The notes: a model not told the origin generated them from the letters alone. Shown: positions 40,602 through 50,756, counted from the stretch's first letter. The stretch is 64,000 nt of DNA from Pseudomonas sp. UMAB-08 (GCF_900095225.1 NZ_LT607418.1:74775-138774), one strand, 5' to 3'. Numbers and translations are program-made.

Positions 40602-43601
40602 ATGACTAGTTTCCAGCCTGCTACCGAAAGCCAGACCGGCCATATCGGCGCCCGTCAGACCCGTGTCGAGGACGCCGCATTGTTGCGCGGCCTCGGCTGT
40701 TATGCCGATGACGCTGCGATCCCTCCGGGAACGCTACACGCGGCGATCATCCGTTCACCCCACGCTCATGCGCGGATCACCTCGGTGGACTTTTCCCGTG
40801 CGCTGCTGATGAAAGGTGTGCACGGCGTGCTGGTCGGCGAAGACGTCAAACGCTGGGCGCTGCCGTTCCCGGTGGGTGTCCGGCAGCCGATGGAGCACTG
40901 GTGCGTCGCCGTCGACAAGGTACGTTACGTCGGAGAGCCGGTGGCCGTGGTGATCGCCGAGAGCCGCTATCTGGCCGAGGACGCGATCGAAGGTGTGCGC
41001 GTTGAATACGAGCCGCTGCCCCCGATCATCGATCCCGAACTGGCCACCGCCGAACAGGCGCCGATCCTGCATGAAGCGGTCGGCAGCAACGTGGTCAACG
41101 AACGGCGCTTTCGTTATGGCGAGCCGGAGCAGGCCTTCGAGCAGGCGCCGCACAAGGTCTCGCTCAAAGTGAAGTTTCCACGCAGTTCCTGCACGCCCAT
41201 TGAATGCTATGTGGTGCTGGCTCAGTACGAGCGCGCTACAGGCATTTATGACGTGCTGGCCAATTTCCAGGGCCCCTATGCGCTACATACGGTCATGGCC
41301 CGGGCACTGAATGTGCCCGGCAACCGCCTGCGTTTGCGCACACCGAAAGATTCCGGCGGCAGCTTTGGCATCAAGCAAGGGGTTTTCCCTTACGTGGTGA
41401 TGATGGGCCTGGCGTCACGCAAGGTCGGTGCACCGGTGAAGTGGGTCGAGGACCGTCTGGAACATCTTCAGGGGGCTTCTTCGGCGACCAATCGGGTGAC
41501 CGAAATTGAAGCGGCGGTAGAAGCGGATGGCCGCATCACCGCTTTGCGATATGACCAGATCGACGATTGTGGTGCCTACCTGAGAGCGCCTGAACCGGCG
41601 ACTTTCTACCGCATGCACGGCAACCTGACGGGCGCCTACGCAATCCGCAATTTGCAAGTGCGCAACCGAGTGGTGCTGACCAACAAAACCCCTTCCGGCC
41701 TGAACCGTGGTTTTGGTGGCCCGCAGGTGTATTTCGCCCTGGAGCGGCTGCTGCAACACATCGCCGTGCAGTTGAAACTTGATCCGTTGGACGTGATCCG
41801 CCGCAACCTGGTGCCGGCCGATGCCTTCCCTTATCGCGCGGCCGCCGGTGCGTTGCTCGATTCCGGCAATTACCAGGCAGGCATTGCCTTGGCGGCGGCT
41901 GACGGTGGACTCGAGGAGTTGCTCAAACGTCGTGATCAGGCGCGTGCCGAAGGCCGAATCTATGGCATTGGTTATGCAGCGGTCATCGAACCCTCGATTT
42001 CCAACATGGGTTACATCACCACCGCGATGACGCCCGAAGAGCGACGCAAGGCCGGTCCGAAAAACGGCGCTGTCGCCACCGCAACCATCAACGTCGGCCC
42101 GTTGGGTGACGTCAGTGTGCACGTGTCCTCCGCACCGCAAGGGCAGGGACATCAAACCACCGTCGCTCAGGTCGTTGCCGAAGTGCTTGGGGTTGCGCTG
42201 GAATCCATCGTGGTCAACGTCGAGCTGGACACTCAGAAGGACGCTTGGTCGATTGCCTCTGGCAACTATTCCAGCCGTTTCGCCGGAGCGGTGGCCGGTG
42301 CCGTCTACAAGGCAGCGCTGAAGATCCGTGATCGCCTCGCCGCGATTGCCGCCGAGCAATTGCAGGCCAGTCCCGAAGATATTCGTTTCGCGGGTGGCAA
42401 GATTTTTGTGGTCAATGGCGGGGCGGTAGCGCCATTTCATCGGATTGCCGGTGCGACCCACTGGTCGCCGGGCCTGCTACCGGAAGGTGAAAGCGGCGGT
42501 CTGCGCGAAACCGCGTTCTGGAGCCCGCCGCAATTGGAGGCACCGGACGACCAGGATCAGGTCAATAGCTCGCTGTGCTACGGCTTTGTCTTCGACATTT
42601 GCGGTCTGGAAATCGACCGCATGACCGGCGAGATCCACATCGATCGCTACGTCACCTGCCATGACGCCGGCCGCCTGCTCAACCCGGCGCTGGTCGATGG
42701 CCAGATTCGTGGTGGCTTCACCCAAGGCCTCGGCGCGGCGCTGATGGAAGAGTTCGCCTACGGAGAGGACGGCAGCTTCCTAAGCGGGACCTTCGCCGAT
42801 TATCTGGTGCCGACCGCACCGGAAGTGATCGAACCGATGATCCTGCACATGGAAACGCCATCGCCATTCACCCCTCTGGGCGCCAAGGGTGTGGGTGAGG
42901 GCAACAACATGAGCACGCCGGTGTGCATCGCCAACGCGGTGGCTGACGCCCTCGGTCGCTCGGACATCCGTTTGCCACTGACGCCATCGAAAGTACGCAC
43001 GCTGATCGGGATCGACGAGCCGCCACGGCCCGCCGGTATGGAGGCCGATGAAAACCTGGACGTAGCACCTGCCGGTGGACCGGCACTGCGGGCCAACGAC
43101 TCGGTGGTGATTCCTGCTTCGCCTCAACAGGTCTTCGATACCTTGCTCGACCCGCAGACGCTGGCGGCGATCATTCCCGGTTGCCACGACCTCGTGCTTG
43201 AAGGCGAAAACCGTTACCGCGCAGACGTCACCGTCGGCGTCGGCATGATCCGTGCGCGCTTCGAGGCCAAGGTTGCCCTGAGTGATCTGGACCCGCCGCA
43301 TTCATTGCGTCTGTCCGGTTCCGGCAGCAGCTCCATGGGCTCGGCCCAGGGCCAGGCCAAGGTGCGTTTCGTCGAACTGGAAAATGGCCACACACGTCTG
43401 GAATACCAATACCAGGTGGCGGTCAGCGGCAAAGTCGCCGCGGTCGGCGGCCGAATGTTGCAAGGGGCCTCGAAAGTGATCATCGGACAAATCTTTACTC
43501 GCCTGTCGCAACGGGTCAGCGGCCAAGCCATCTCCACCGGCTGGTGGGCGCGATTGCGGGCCTCGCTTGGCGCGCTGTTTGTCAAGGGAGGTGCTCAATG
43601 A
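40602..43601 (+). CDS. hmfA: Molybdenum hydroxylase large subunit fused to a CoxG/SRPBCC domain (probable furoyl-CoA dehydrogenase)
   Basis: A xanthine-dehydrogenase-family molybdopterin subunit of about 800 residues followed by an SRPBCC (CoxG-like) domain from about residue 830 to 980. The molybdopterin part shows RVEDAALLRGLGCYADD at the start, GGSFGIKQG and QGQGHQTTVAQVVAEVLG cofactor segments, and GAKGVGEGNN with the catalytic Glu. CoxG-like domains assist maturation or membrane attachment of such enzymes and are usually separate. With the FAD and Fe-S genes, an acyl-CoA synthetase, and a hydratase-family gene it matches the hmfABCDE layout for 2-furoate; hydroxylation of another aryl-CoA is the alternative. 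Confidence 0.75.
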   Translation: MTSFQPATESQTGHIGARQTRVEDAALLRGLGCYADDAAIPPGTLHAAIIRSPHAHARITSVDFSRALLMKGVHGVLVGEDVKRWALPFPVGVRQPMEHWCVAVDKVRYVGEPVAVVIAESRYLAEDAIEGVRVEYEPLPPIIDPELATAEQAPILHEAVGSNVVNERRFRYGEPEQAFEQAPHKVSLKVKFPRSSCTPIECYVVLAQYERATGIYDVLANFQGPYALHTVMARALNVPGNRLRLRTPKDSGGSFGIKQGVFPYVVMMGLASRKVGAPVKWVEDRLEHLQGASSATNRVTEIEAAVEADGRITALRYDQIDDCGAYLRAPEPATFYRMHGNLTGAYAIRNLQVRNRVVLTNKTPSGLNRGFGGPQVYFALERLLQHIAVQLKLDPLDVIRRNLVPADAFPYRAAAGALLDSGNYQAGIALAAADGGLEELLKRRDQARAEGRIYGIGYAAVIEPSISNMGYITTAMTPEERRKAGPKNGAVATATINVGPLGDVSVHVSSAPQGQGHQTTVAQVVAEVLGVALESIVVNVELDTQKDAWSIASGNYSSRFAGAVAGAVYKAALKIRDRLAAIAAEQLQASPEDIRFAGGKIFVVNGGAVAPFHRIAGATHWSPGLLPEGESGGLRETAFWSPPQLEAPDDQDQVNSSLCYGFVFDICGLEIDRMTGEIHIDRYVTCHDAGRLLNPALVDGQIRGGFTQGLGAALMEEFAYGEDGSFLSGTFADYLVPTAPEVIEPMILHMETPSPFTPLGAKGVGEGNNMSTPVCIANAVADALGRSDIRLPLTPSKVRTLIGIDEPPRPAGMEADENLDVAPAGGPALRANDSVVIPASPQQVFDTLLDPQTLAAIIPGCHDLVLEGENRYRADVTVGVGMIRARFEAKVALSDLDPPHSLRLSGSGSSSMGSAQGQAKVRFVELENGHTRLEYQYQVAVSGKVAAVGGRMLQGASKVIIGQIFTRLSQRVSGQAISTGWWARLRASLGALFVKGGAQ

Positions 43602-44404
43602 AACCGGCTGCTTTCGATTACGTTCGGGCTGACACCCGTCGTCAGGTGGTTGAGTTGCTCGCCGAGTACGGCCAGGAAGCTCGCATCATCGCCGGTGGCC
43701 AATCGCTGATGGCGGTGTTGAACATGCGTCTGGCTCAACCCAAGTTGCTGATCGATATCAATCATGTGGCTGAGCTGGCCTATATCGAACTGCGCAAGGA
43801 TTGCCTGGCGGTAGGTGCCGGGGTACGACAGGCGCAGTTGCTGGCGCGTTCGACCCTGATGGACGAGGTGCCTTTATTGGCACTGGCGATGCCCTGGATC
43901 GGTCACTTCCAGACGCGTAATCGCGGCACAGTCTGCGGTTCGGTGGCTCATGCCGACCCCAGCGCCGAGTTGCCGCTGTGCCTGGTGACGCTGGGCGGCG
44001 AGATCGTTCTCGAGTCGAAAAAAGGCAAGCGCATCGTCAAGGCTGCCGACTTCTTCCAAGGCATTCTCACCACCGACAAGCGTGCAGATGAACTGGTCGT
44101 CGAGGTGCGTTTTCCGCTCAAACGCGAAGGCATCACCTATCGCTTCCGCGAAATCGCCATGCGCCACGGCGACTTTGCAATCGTCTCCCTGGCCGCGGCC
44201 ATCGGCGCGGACCAGGTCGAACTCGGCATCGGCGGGGTCGCTGACCGTCCGCAACGTCGCAGTCTGCCTCGTGGTGCGGGGCTGCCGGACGCGCTCAATC
44301 AAACCGCCTGGTCGCTCGACGCACAAGACGACGTGCAGGCCAGCGCTGCCTATCGCCGCCAACTGATTCGCGAGCTGGGTCATCAGCTGATCGAAGGAGT
44401 CTGA
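43598..44404 (+). CDS. hmfB: Molybdenum hydroxylase FAD subunit (CoxM type)
   Basis: A 268-residue FAD-binding subunit. The ATG at 43598 overlaps the stop of the large subunit (ATGA) and replaces an upstream start in the longest frame. The FAD pyrophosphate loop is AGGQSLMAVLNMRLAQP near residues 33-49, with a second motif TRNRGTVCGSVAHADPSAELP near 105-125. It transfers electrons from the Fe-S subunit to the acceptor. Letter assignment follows gene order. Confidence 0.8.
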   Translation: MKPAAFDYVRADTRRQVVELLAEYGQEARIIAGGQSLMAVLNMRLAQPKLLIDINHVAELAYIELRKDCLAVGAGVRQAQLLARSTLMDEVPLLALAMPWIGHFQTRNRGTVCGSVAHADPSAELPLCLVTLGGEIVLESKKGKRIVKAADFFQGILTTDKRADELVVEVRFPLKREGITYRFREIAMRHGDFAIVSLAAAIGADQVELGIGGVADRPQRRSLPRGAGLPDALNQTAWSLDAQDDVQASAAYRRQLIRELGHQLIEGV

Positions 44405-44406
44405 AC

Positions 44407-44907
44407 ATGCGTGTAACTGCCGACCAAACCTTCCCGATTCGCCTGGAACTCAATGGCCGCTCCCGCGAAGCCCTAGCCGAACCGCGGACCCAACTCTGCG
44501 ACTTCCTGCGCCACGATCTCGGTGCCACCGGTGTCCATGTCGGATGCGAACACGGTGTCTGCGGTGCCTGCACGGTGCTGGTGGACGGAGTCGCCATGCG
44601 TACCTGCCTGATGCTCGCGGTACAGGGGCACGAGCGGCGTATCGAGACCGTCGAGTCCCTGGCTGACGACGACACACTGAGCGACCTGCAACAAGCCTTT
44701 CGCCGTCATCACGCCTTGCAGTGTGGCTTTTGCACTGCGGGCATTCTCATGTCCTGCGTGGACTTCCTCGAACGGGTCCCCAACCCGGACGAGACCCAGG
44801 TACGCGACATGCTTTCGGGGCATCTATGTCGCTGCACCGGCTACACCGGCATCGTCCAGGCCGTGCTCGAAGTCGCTGCCCAGCGCCAAACGAACAAAGG
44901 GGTATAA
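44407..44907 (+). CDS. hmfC: Molybdenum hydroxylase [2Fe-2S] subunit (CoxS type)
   Basis: A 166-residue iron-sulfur subunit with both clusters visible: plant-type cluster I in GCEHGVCGACTVL and a Cys from TCLML, and the four-helix cluster II in CGFCTAGILMSC and HLCRCTGY. It lies 2 bp after the FAD gene. These clusters relay electrons from the molybdenum site to FAD. Confidence 0.85.
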   Translation: MRVTADQTFPIRLELNGRSREALAEPRTQLCDFLRHDLGATGVHVGCEHGVCGACTVLVDGVAMRTCLMLAVQGHERRIETVESLADDDTLSDLQQAFRRHHALQCGFCTAGILMSCVDFLERVPNPDETQVRDMLSGHLCRCTGYTGIVQAVLEVAAQRQTNKGV

Positions 44908-44912
44908 CAAAA

Positions 44913-46451
44913 ATGTTCGATCTCGGACGCAGTTTCCTCGCTGCCGTTGAACGCCGGCCGCACGCCGTGGCGGTCAGTGACGGTGCGTTGAAGAAAACCT
45001 ATGAAGAATGGTTCGACGATATCCAGAGTGCCGCCTGGGGCTTGCAATGCCTTGGGCTGCAACGCGGTGATCGACTGCTGGTAGTGATGCAAAACCGCTG
45101 GCAGATGGCGACCCTGCATTGGGCCTGTCAGTTTGCGGGCATCGTCATGACCCCGTTGAACTGGCGTTCGACTGCCGAGGAGCTGGGTTACTGCATCGAA
45201 GATGCGCAAATCCGTGCAGTGGCTTACGACGACGCTACCGTGACCGCCGTGGCCGGTTGCAGCGCCGCCACAAGGCTGCCACGGATCGCCACCGGTCTGC
45301 GTGCCGCCAACACCGACCTGAGTTTCGAGGAACTGTGTTCGCAGACCCCCTCCGGCATCATTTTGCAGGCCGACGCCGAAGACTTTTCACTGCTGCTGTA
45401 CACCTCCGGAACCACCAGCAAGCCCAAGGGCGTGCCCCGTCGTCACCGCTGCGAACGCGCCGCGGCGGTTGCCCACGTAGCGCAAAACCTCTACCGCCAG
45501 AACGAGTGCACGCTGGGTGTCATGCCGCTTTACCACACCATGGGCGTGCGTTCGTTGCTGTCCATGGCGCTGATCGACGGGCATTTCGTCTGTGTGCCCA
45601 AGTTTGACGTGGAAGCCACGCTGCAGGCCATCGAGCGGGAAAAGGTCAGCAACCTGTACCTGGTGCCGACGCTCTACCACATGCTCATCGAACACCCGGC
45701 CTTTGCCCGCGAGCGAGTCGCCAGTGTGGAAAAAATAGGCTTTGCCGGTGCACCGATGAGCGACGGTTTGATGCGTCGCGTCGAGCAGGCGTTCCAGCCG
45801 CAATTGTTCGTCAATCATTACGGCAGCTCGGAGATCTACACCTTCACCATCGACCAGCAAGCCAGCCGCAAACCCGGTTCGTCAGGGCGCAGTGCAATGA
45901 ACCAGCGCGTGCGCGTGGTGCCGATCGATGCTGAAACGGCAGACGTGCAGGTCAACCCAATGGAGGAGGGCCAGATCATCGCCGACCTGGCGAGTGACGA
46001 GGCATTCGAAGGCTACCTGAACCGCCCCGAAGCGACCGCCAAGGCGTTGCGTGACGGATGGTATTTCACCGGTGACATCGGCTACTTCGATCTAGAGGGC
46101 GATCTGTTCGTCACGGGGCGTGTCGATGACTTGATCATCACCGGCGGCGAAAACGTCAGCCCGGCGGAAATCGAAAACATGCTTTCTCTGCACCCGGCAG
46201 TGGAAGAAGTGGTGGTGGTCGGTCTGCCCGACGAGCAGTGGGGCAAGATCATTGCCGCGTTTATCAAGCTGCGCGCCGAAGTCTCGGAAGGCGACCTCGA
46301 TGCCCATTGCATTACTTCGGGCCTGGCCAAATTCAAGCGGCCACGGCGTTACCAGTTCATCGACCAAATTCCCAAATCTCCAGTGGGCAAGGTGCTGCGG
46401 CGCGTGCTGCTGGCCCAATTTCAGGAACAGGCCTTGAAGGCCATCAGCTAA
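44913..46451 (+). CDS. hmfD: Acyl-CoA synthetase, probable 2-furoate-CoA ligase
   Basis: An AMP-forming acyl/aryl-CoA ligase of 512 residues. I start at ATG 44913 (AAAGG upstream); the longer frame reads through the Fe-S gene. The nucleotide-binding loop is LLYTSGTTSKPKGVP, followed by the aromatic-acid pocket region and NHYGSSEIYTF, the Asp hinge segment DGWYFTGDIGYFD and the C-terminal catalytic Lys in KSPVGKVLRR. Placed between a molybdenum hydroxylase and a hydratase-family gene it probably activates the carboxylate before ring hydroxylation. Confidence 0.75.
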   Translation: MFDLGRSFLAAVERRPHAVAVSDGALKKTYEEWFDDIQSAAWGLQCLGLQRGDRLLVVMQNRWQMATLHWACQFAGIVMTPLNWRSTAEELGYCIEDAQIRAVAYDDATVTAVAGCSAATRLPRIATGLRAANTDLSFEELCSQTPSGIILQADAEDFSLLLYTSGTTSKPKGVPRRHRCERAAAVAHVAQNLYRQNECTLGVMPLYHTMGVRSLLSMALIDGHFVCVPKFDVEATLQAIEREKVSNLYLVPTLYHMLIEHPAFARERVASVEKIGFAGAPMSDGLMRRVEQAFQPQLFVNHYGSSEIYTFTIDQQASRKPGSSGRSAMNQRVRVVPIDAETADVQVNPMEEGQIIADLASDEAFEGYLNRPEATAKALRDGWYFTGDIGYFDLEGDLFVTGRVDDLIITGGENVSPAEIENMLSLHPAVEEVVVVGLPDEQWGKIIAAFIKLRAEVSEGDLDAHCITSGLAKFKRPRRYQFIDQIPKSPVGKVLRRVLLAQFQEQALKAIS

Positions 46452-46470
46452 TCATCCAGAGGACACTCTC

Positions 46471-47274
46471 ATGCAACAGCAAGCGATCCAGCAATTTCTC
46501 GACACTCAGTTCGATGGCTTCCAGGTTGAAGTCGATGTGTCCCGCGAGCGCGCTGACATCATCCTCAACCGGGCGCCGTTGAACGTCATTTCCATGGGGC
46601 AGCGTGATGAACTGCGCCTGGTCTTCGAAGCTCTCGATGCACACAAGGGCGTGCGCGTCATCGTGCTGCGCTCGGTGGGTGAACACTTCTCCAGCGGTGG
46701 CGACATCAAGGGCTTCCTCGAAGCCTCGCCGGAGCACGTATCGAAGCTGGCCTGGAACGTCGCGGCACCGGCTCGTTGCGAAAAACCGGTGATCGTTGCC
46801 AACCGTGGCTACACCTTTGGCGTCGGTTTCGAACTGTCTTTGGCCTGCGATTTCCGCATTGCTTCGCAGACCACTCGCTACGCCTTGCCAGAGCAGAACC
46901 TGGGGCAGATCCCCGGCTCGGGTGGCTCCGCGCGCCTGCAGAAAATCATCGGCATCACCCGCACCAAGCACATGGTGATGCGCGCCAAACGCATCACCGG
47001 CGACCAGGCCTATGCCTGGGGTATCGCGACCGAGGTCGTGCCGGATACCGAACTGGAAAGCACCGTCGATGCGTTGGTCGACGAGCTGCGTCGCTTCTCG
47101 CCGCTGGCTCAACGCACGGCGAAAAAACTGATCAACGACAACGAAGATGCGCCGCTGACCGTCGCGATCGAAATGGAAGGCCACTGCTACAGCCGTTTGC
47201 GTAGCTCCAAGGACTTCAAGGAAGGCGTTGAAGCGTTTCACAGCAAGCGCACGGCCGTGTTTATCGGCGAGTAA
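46471..47274 (+). CDS. hmfE: Enoyl-CoA hydratase/isomerase family protein (HmfE-like)
   Basis: A 267-residue crotonase-fold protein. Oxyanion-hole segments are VGEHFSSGGDIKGF near residue 70 and NRGYTFGVGFELSLACDFRI near 112-131; the PEQNLGQIPGSGGSARL stretch carries the usual Glu. In furoate catabolism the crotonase-type member is thought to act on the 2-oxoglutaryl-CoA / hydroxylated furoyl-CoA end of the path. It lies 19 bp after the ligase gene. Confidence 0.7.
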   Translation: MQQQAIQQFLDTQFDGFQVEVDVSRERADIILNRAPLNVISMGQRDELRLVFEALDAHKGVRVIVLRSVGEHFSSGGDIKGFLEASPEHVSKLAWNVAAPARCEKPVIVANRGYTFGVGFELSLACDFRIASQTTRYALPEQNLGQIPGSGGSARLQKIIGITRTKHMVMRAKRITGDQAYAWGIATEVVPDTELESTVDALVDELRRFSPLAQRTAKKLINDNEDAPLTVAIEMEGHCYSRLRSSKDFKEGVEAFHSKRTAVFIGE

Positions 47275-47375
47275 ATCGTACCGGCGAACAGGCCCGGGAG
47301 TATGTTGGTAACGGCGTACACCTTACGGAGCAGGGTCTGTCGCCCCTTTTGATTCACCGCTTGTGTGAGGCAACC

Positions 47376-48728
47376 ATGACTACGACAACAACAATAACTG
47401 CATCACCCACCAGCGACGCTATTGATACACCGCAGATTCCACCGGGCAAAGCCTTGCTCGCGGCATTTGCCTCGACATTTGGCTGGGCGCTGGATTTGTT
47501 CGACCTGTTCATTCTGCTCTACGTGGCCCCAATCATCGGCCGCATGTTCTTCCCCTCGGACACCCCGACACTGTCGCTGGCCGCGGTATATGCCTCGTTC
47601 GCCGTGGCCTTGCTGGTACGTCCGCTGGGCTCGGCGATTTTCGGTGCGTATGCCGACAAACACGGCCGCAAGCGTGCGTTGATGGTGTCGATGGTCGGCG
47701 TCGGTATTTCCACGGCACTGTTTGGCGCGTTGCCGACCATTCACCAGGTCGGGGTGTTGGCCCCGATACTGTTTTTGGTATTGCGGGTGATTCAGGGCGT
47801 TTTCGTTGGCGGCATTGTCGCCTCGACTCACACCATTGGCACAGAATCCATCTCACCGCGCTATCGCGGCTTGATGTCCGGGTTGATCGGTGGCGCCGGT
47901 GCCGGCATGGGCGCGCTGTTGGCGTCAGTCACTTATCTGGTGTTGTCGCAGATCTTTCCCAGGGATGAATTTGACGTCTGGGGCTGGCGCTGCATGTTCT
48001 TCTGCGGCCTGCTCAGCACGTTTTTCGGTCTGGTGATGTTCCGTTATCTGGAAGAAACCCCGGTCTGGCAGCAACTGCAACAAGCGCGCAAAACCAAGGG
48101 GCCGGCGGTAGTGGTCGTGTCGCCACTCAAGCGTCTGTTTGGTCGTGAGTACCGCGCCGTGATGCTGGTCAATCTGCTGATTACGTTCGGAGGCGGTGCC
48201 ACGTATTACCTGGCCTGCGGTTATCTGCCGACATTGCTCAACGTGGTCGCCAAAGTGCCCCATACGCAGACTTCGCAACTGCTCATGTACGGGTCGGTGG
48301 CAACCATTGTCGGAGCACTGGCCTTCGGTTACCTGAGTGACCTGATCGGTCGCAAGAAGACTTTCCTGCTGCTGGGTGTGATCAACCTGGTGAGCCTGCC
48401 GATGATGTTCCTTGGTGTCGCCGAGGCGGGTTCGCTGACCCGCACTGCGCTGTATTGCGTGGGCATCGCCTTCATGGGCGGGGCGATCATCGCGCCGATT
48501 CTGATCTTCCTCAACGAACGCTTTGCCACCGAGCTGCGAGCCAGTGGCACCGGGTTGTCCTGGAACATCGGTTTCGCCCTCGGCGGCACCATGCCGACCT
48601 TTGTGTCCCTGGTCAGCAGTAGCCCGGCGCAGATCCCCATGGTACTGGCGATTTTCGCTGTCGGTCTGTCGGTGATCTACCTGATCGGCAGCGTGGTGAT
48701 TCCAGAAACCCAAGGCAACTTTAAATAA
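47376..48728 (+). CDS. MFS transporter, probable carboxylate uptake
   Basis: A 450-residue major facilitator with 12 predicted helices. The start at ATG 47376 has GAGG upstream. MFS signatures are GAYADKHGRKRALM in the loop after helix 2 and GYLSDLIGRKKTFLL in the second half. It follows the crotonase gene by about 100 bp and resembles aromatic-acid or metabolite:H+ symporters, so it is the likely furoate (or related acid) importer. The stop overlaps the convergent hydrolase gene by 8 bp. Confidence 0.8.
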   Translation: MTTTTTITASPTSDAIDTPQIPPGKALLAAFASTFGWALDLFDLFILLYVAPIIGRMFFPSDTPTLSLAAVYASFAVALLVRPLGSAIFGAYADKHGRKRALMVSMVGVGISTALFGALPTIHQVGVLAPILFLVLRVIQGVFVGGIVASTHTIGTESISPRYRGLMSGLIGGAGAGMGALLASVTYLVLSQIFPRDEFDVWGWRCMFFCGLLSTFFGLVMFRYLEETPVWQQLQQARKTKGPAVVVVSPLKRLFGREYRAVMLVNLLITFGGGATYYLACGYLPTLLNVVAKVPHTQTSQLLMYGSVATIVGALAFGYLSDLIGRKKTFLLLGVINLVSLPMMFLGVAEAGSLTRTALYCVGIAFMGGAIIAPILIFLNERFATELRASGTGLSWNIGFALGGTMPTFVSLVSSSPAQIPMVLAIFAVGLSVIYLIGSVVIPETQGNFK

Positions 48729-49506
48729 AGGTGGGGAGGCGCTCCAGGAATTCGCAGATCAGCTGCAAGGTCCGCTCGGTCGCTTCGGTTTGTGGAAAGT
48801 GCCGACAGTCATCCAGCAACACGCAGCGGCACGGTCCAGGTACCTGTCGCTGGATGACCACCAGTTGCTCGGGCGTGGCGTAGTGGTCTTCGCGACCCTG
48901 AATAACCAGCAGCGGCTTTTCGATGTAAGCCAACTGCGCTTCGAGATCATCCAAGGAAAAGTCTGGGTGCAACCAACTGTCGCTCCAACCGTGAAAAGCG
49001 CCGTCGACATTGGTCCCGTGGTGGCGTGCCAGGCGTTCGCGCAATTCGCCCTGATGCCAGACCTCAGTGGTATGGCGAATGCCATCGAGGCTCTCGGTCT
49101 CGACAATCACGTGAGGCGCCAGTGCAATGCTGGCCAACACGCGTGGATCGTTGGCGGCGGCATAGGCAAGGACGATGGATGCGCCGTCACTGTGACCAAG
49201 CAAGACCACCTGCGGCAGTTGCAAGGTATCGAGCAATTGCCGCAGTTCACGAGGCCCGTCGCTGCTCAGGTAATTCAGCGGACGCGGCAGGGTTACCGGG
49301 CTCGATTGTCCATAACCCTGACGGCTGTAAGTGACCACACCGTAACCACTGGCCTGGGCCAGGCGCTGGGGGAAGTCTTTCCATTGGTCGGCGCTGCCGA
49401 GGCCTTCGTGCAGCAGCACAAGCGTCGGTCGCGATGGGTCAGCCGCAGGGATTTGGCGATATTCCAGGCGCAGCGGCCCCAGTTGCAAAAATTGTTGTGG
49501 CGACAT
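48721..49506 (-). CDS. Alpha/beta hydrolase
   Basis: A 261-residue alpha/beta hydrolase with the nucleophile elbow LGHSDGAS (Ser near residue 100), an oxyanion HEGLGSADQW near residue 33 and catalytic His in DDCRHFPQTEA near residue 235. It is convergent to the transporter with an 8-bp overlap and lies within the catabolic cluster. It could act as thioesterase, lactonase or ester hydrolase feeding furoate; no specificity is visible. Confidence 0.8.
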   Translation of the reverse strand: MSPQQFLQLGPLRLEYRQIPAADPSRPTLVLLHEGLGSADQWKDFPQRLAQASGYGVVTYSRQGYGQSSPVTLPRPLNYLSSDGPRELRQLLDTLQLPQVVLLGHSDGASIVLAYAAANDPRVLASIALAPHVIVETESLDGIRHTTEVWHQGELRERLARHHGTNVDGAFHGWSDSWLHPDFSLDDLEAQLAYIEKPLLVIQGREDHYATPEQLVVIQRQVPGPCRCVLLDDCRHFPQTEATERTLQLICEFLERLPTFI

Positions 49507-49596
49507 GTTGAATCAACGATTGAACAAGGTTGCTCGCAGGTTACCGTAAACGTAACCCTGCATGCAGCACCACGCTTTGCTTGAGGTACAGAAAAC

Positions 49597-50568
49597 ATGC
49601 GTCATCTCGATGTTCAGGTGATCGACCAGGCACTGCAATGGGCACGCGCCGGGCAGGCCCAGTGGCTGTGCACGGTGCTCTCCACCTATGGCTCGGCGCC
49701 GCGTGCGCCGGGTGCGATGCTGGTGACCAATGGTGCGGGGGAACACGTCGGCTCGCTGTCGGGTGGCTGCGTCGAAGAGGAGTTTCTCGAAAGCCTGACG
49801 CGTGGTGAATTACGCGAACCGGCGCAGATCGTCAGTTATGGCGACAGCGTCGAGCAACGCCACCGTCTGCGATTGCCCTGTGGTGGCGTGCTGATCGTGC
49901 TGGTCGAGCACCGCGCTGCCAGTCTCGAATGGATCGTACACCTGGAGAGTCTGCAAGCGGCGTTGCTGGGTCAACGTCGTCTGCAGCGTCATGTCGAGCT
50001 GAGCAGCGGTGCCTTGCGCCTGGACGCAGACACCGGACACGGCAGCGAGCGGGTGCAAGTCGTCGACGAGACAGTGCGCATCAGCGTTGGTCCGGCGTTG
50101 CGACTGATTCTGGCCGGGCTGTCGCCGGTCGCGGAAGTCTGCGCCAGTTTCGCCCGCGCCATCGGCTGCGAAGTCATCGCCTGCGACCCCCGGGAAGAGA
50201 TGCTGCATGTCCAGCTCGAAGGCGTGGAGATGCAACGCGTGCTGCCCTCGATGTTCATTGCCGCCGGAGGTTGCCACGCGGCGACCGCGGTGGTGGCGCT
50301 GACTCACGATCCGCGAATCGATGATCTGGCGCTAATGGAAGCGGTCCACACCCCGGCGTTTTACATCGGTGCCATGGGGTCCCAGGCAACCTCGGCCAAA
50401 CGCACCGAGCGGCTCAAACGCATCGGTGGTCTGACAGATGAACAGATTGCCCGTTTGCACATGCCCATCGGCCTCGATCTGGGTAGCAAGGCCCCGGCGG
50501 AAATCGCTCTGGCGGTTGTGGCCGATATCCTGCGCGTTTATCACGGGAAAGAGCGCCATGCCTTGTAA
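49597..50568 (+). CDS. XdhC/CoxI family molybdenum-cofactor maturation protein
   Basis: A 323-residue XdhC-family protein with the N-terminal GSLSGGCVEEEFLESL segment and a C-terminal Rossmann-like part ending GAMGSQATSAKRTERL. Such proteins bind and help sulfurate the molybdenum cofactor before insertion into xanthine-dehydrogenase-family enzymes. Here it should serve the enzyme encoded at 40602-44907. Confidence 0.88.
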   Translation: MRHLDVQVIDQALQWARAGQAQWLCTVLSTYGSAPRAPGAMLVTNGAGEHVGSLSGGCVEEEFLESLTRGELREPAQIVSYGDSVEQRHRLRLPCGGVLIVLVEHRAASLEWIVHLESLQAALLGQRRLQRHVELSSGALRLDADTGHGSERVQVVDETVRISVGPALRLILAGLSPVAEVCASFARAIGCEVIACDPREEMLHVQLEGVEMQRVLPSMFIAAGGCHAATAVVALTHDPRIDDLALMEAVHTPAFYIGAMGSQATSAKRTERLKRIGGLTDEQIARLHMPIGLDLGSKAPAEIALAVVADILRVYHGKERHAL

Positions 50569-50756
50569 GGTGGTTTTTCCGACGAGTGTGGGGGCTGCGA
50601 AAGTCGAGGTAGACGCTCAATCATTCGCGCGCGATAGTGGCCAGCCAAGTGTTGCTGAACCATAGAGCGATCGCCGGACTTGAGAAATAGATAGACGCCC
50701 CGATGATATGCATTGAGGCCGATAACGATATCGCTTCAAGCGAGCGGAGGAATCTG

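Noticed and set aside
41415..42461. Minus-strand frame inside the molybdenum hydroxylase gene
   Set aside because: Shadow frame without ribosome-binding site or recognisable domain.
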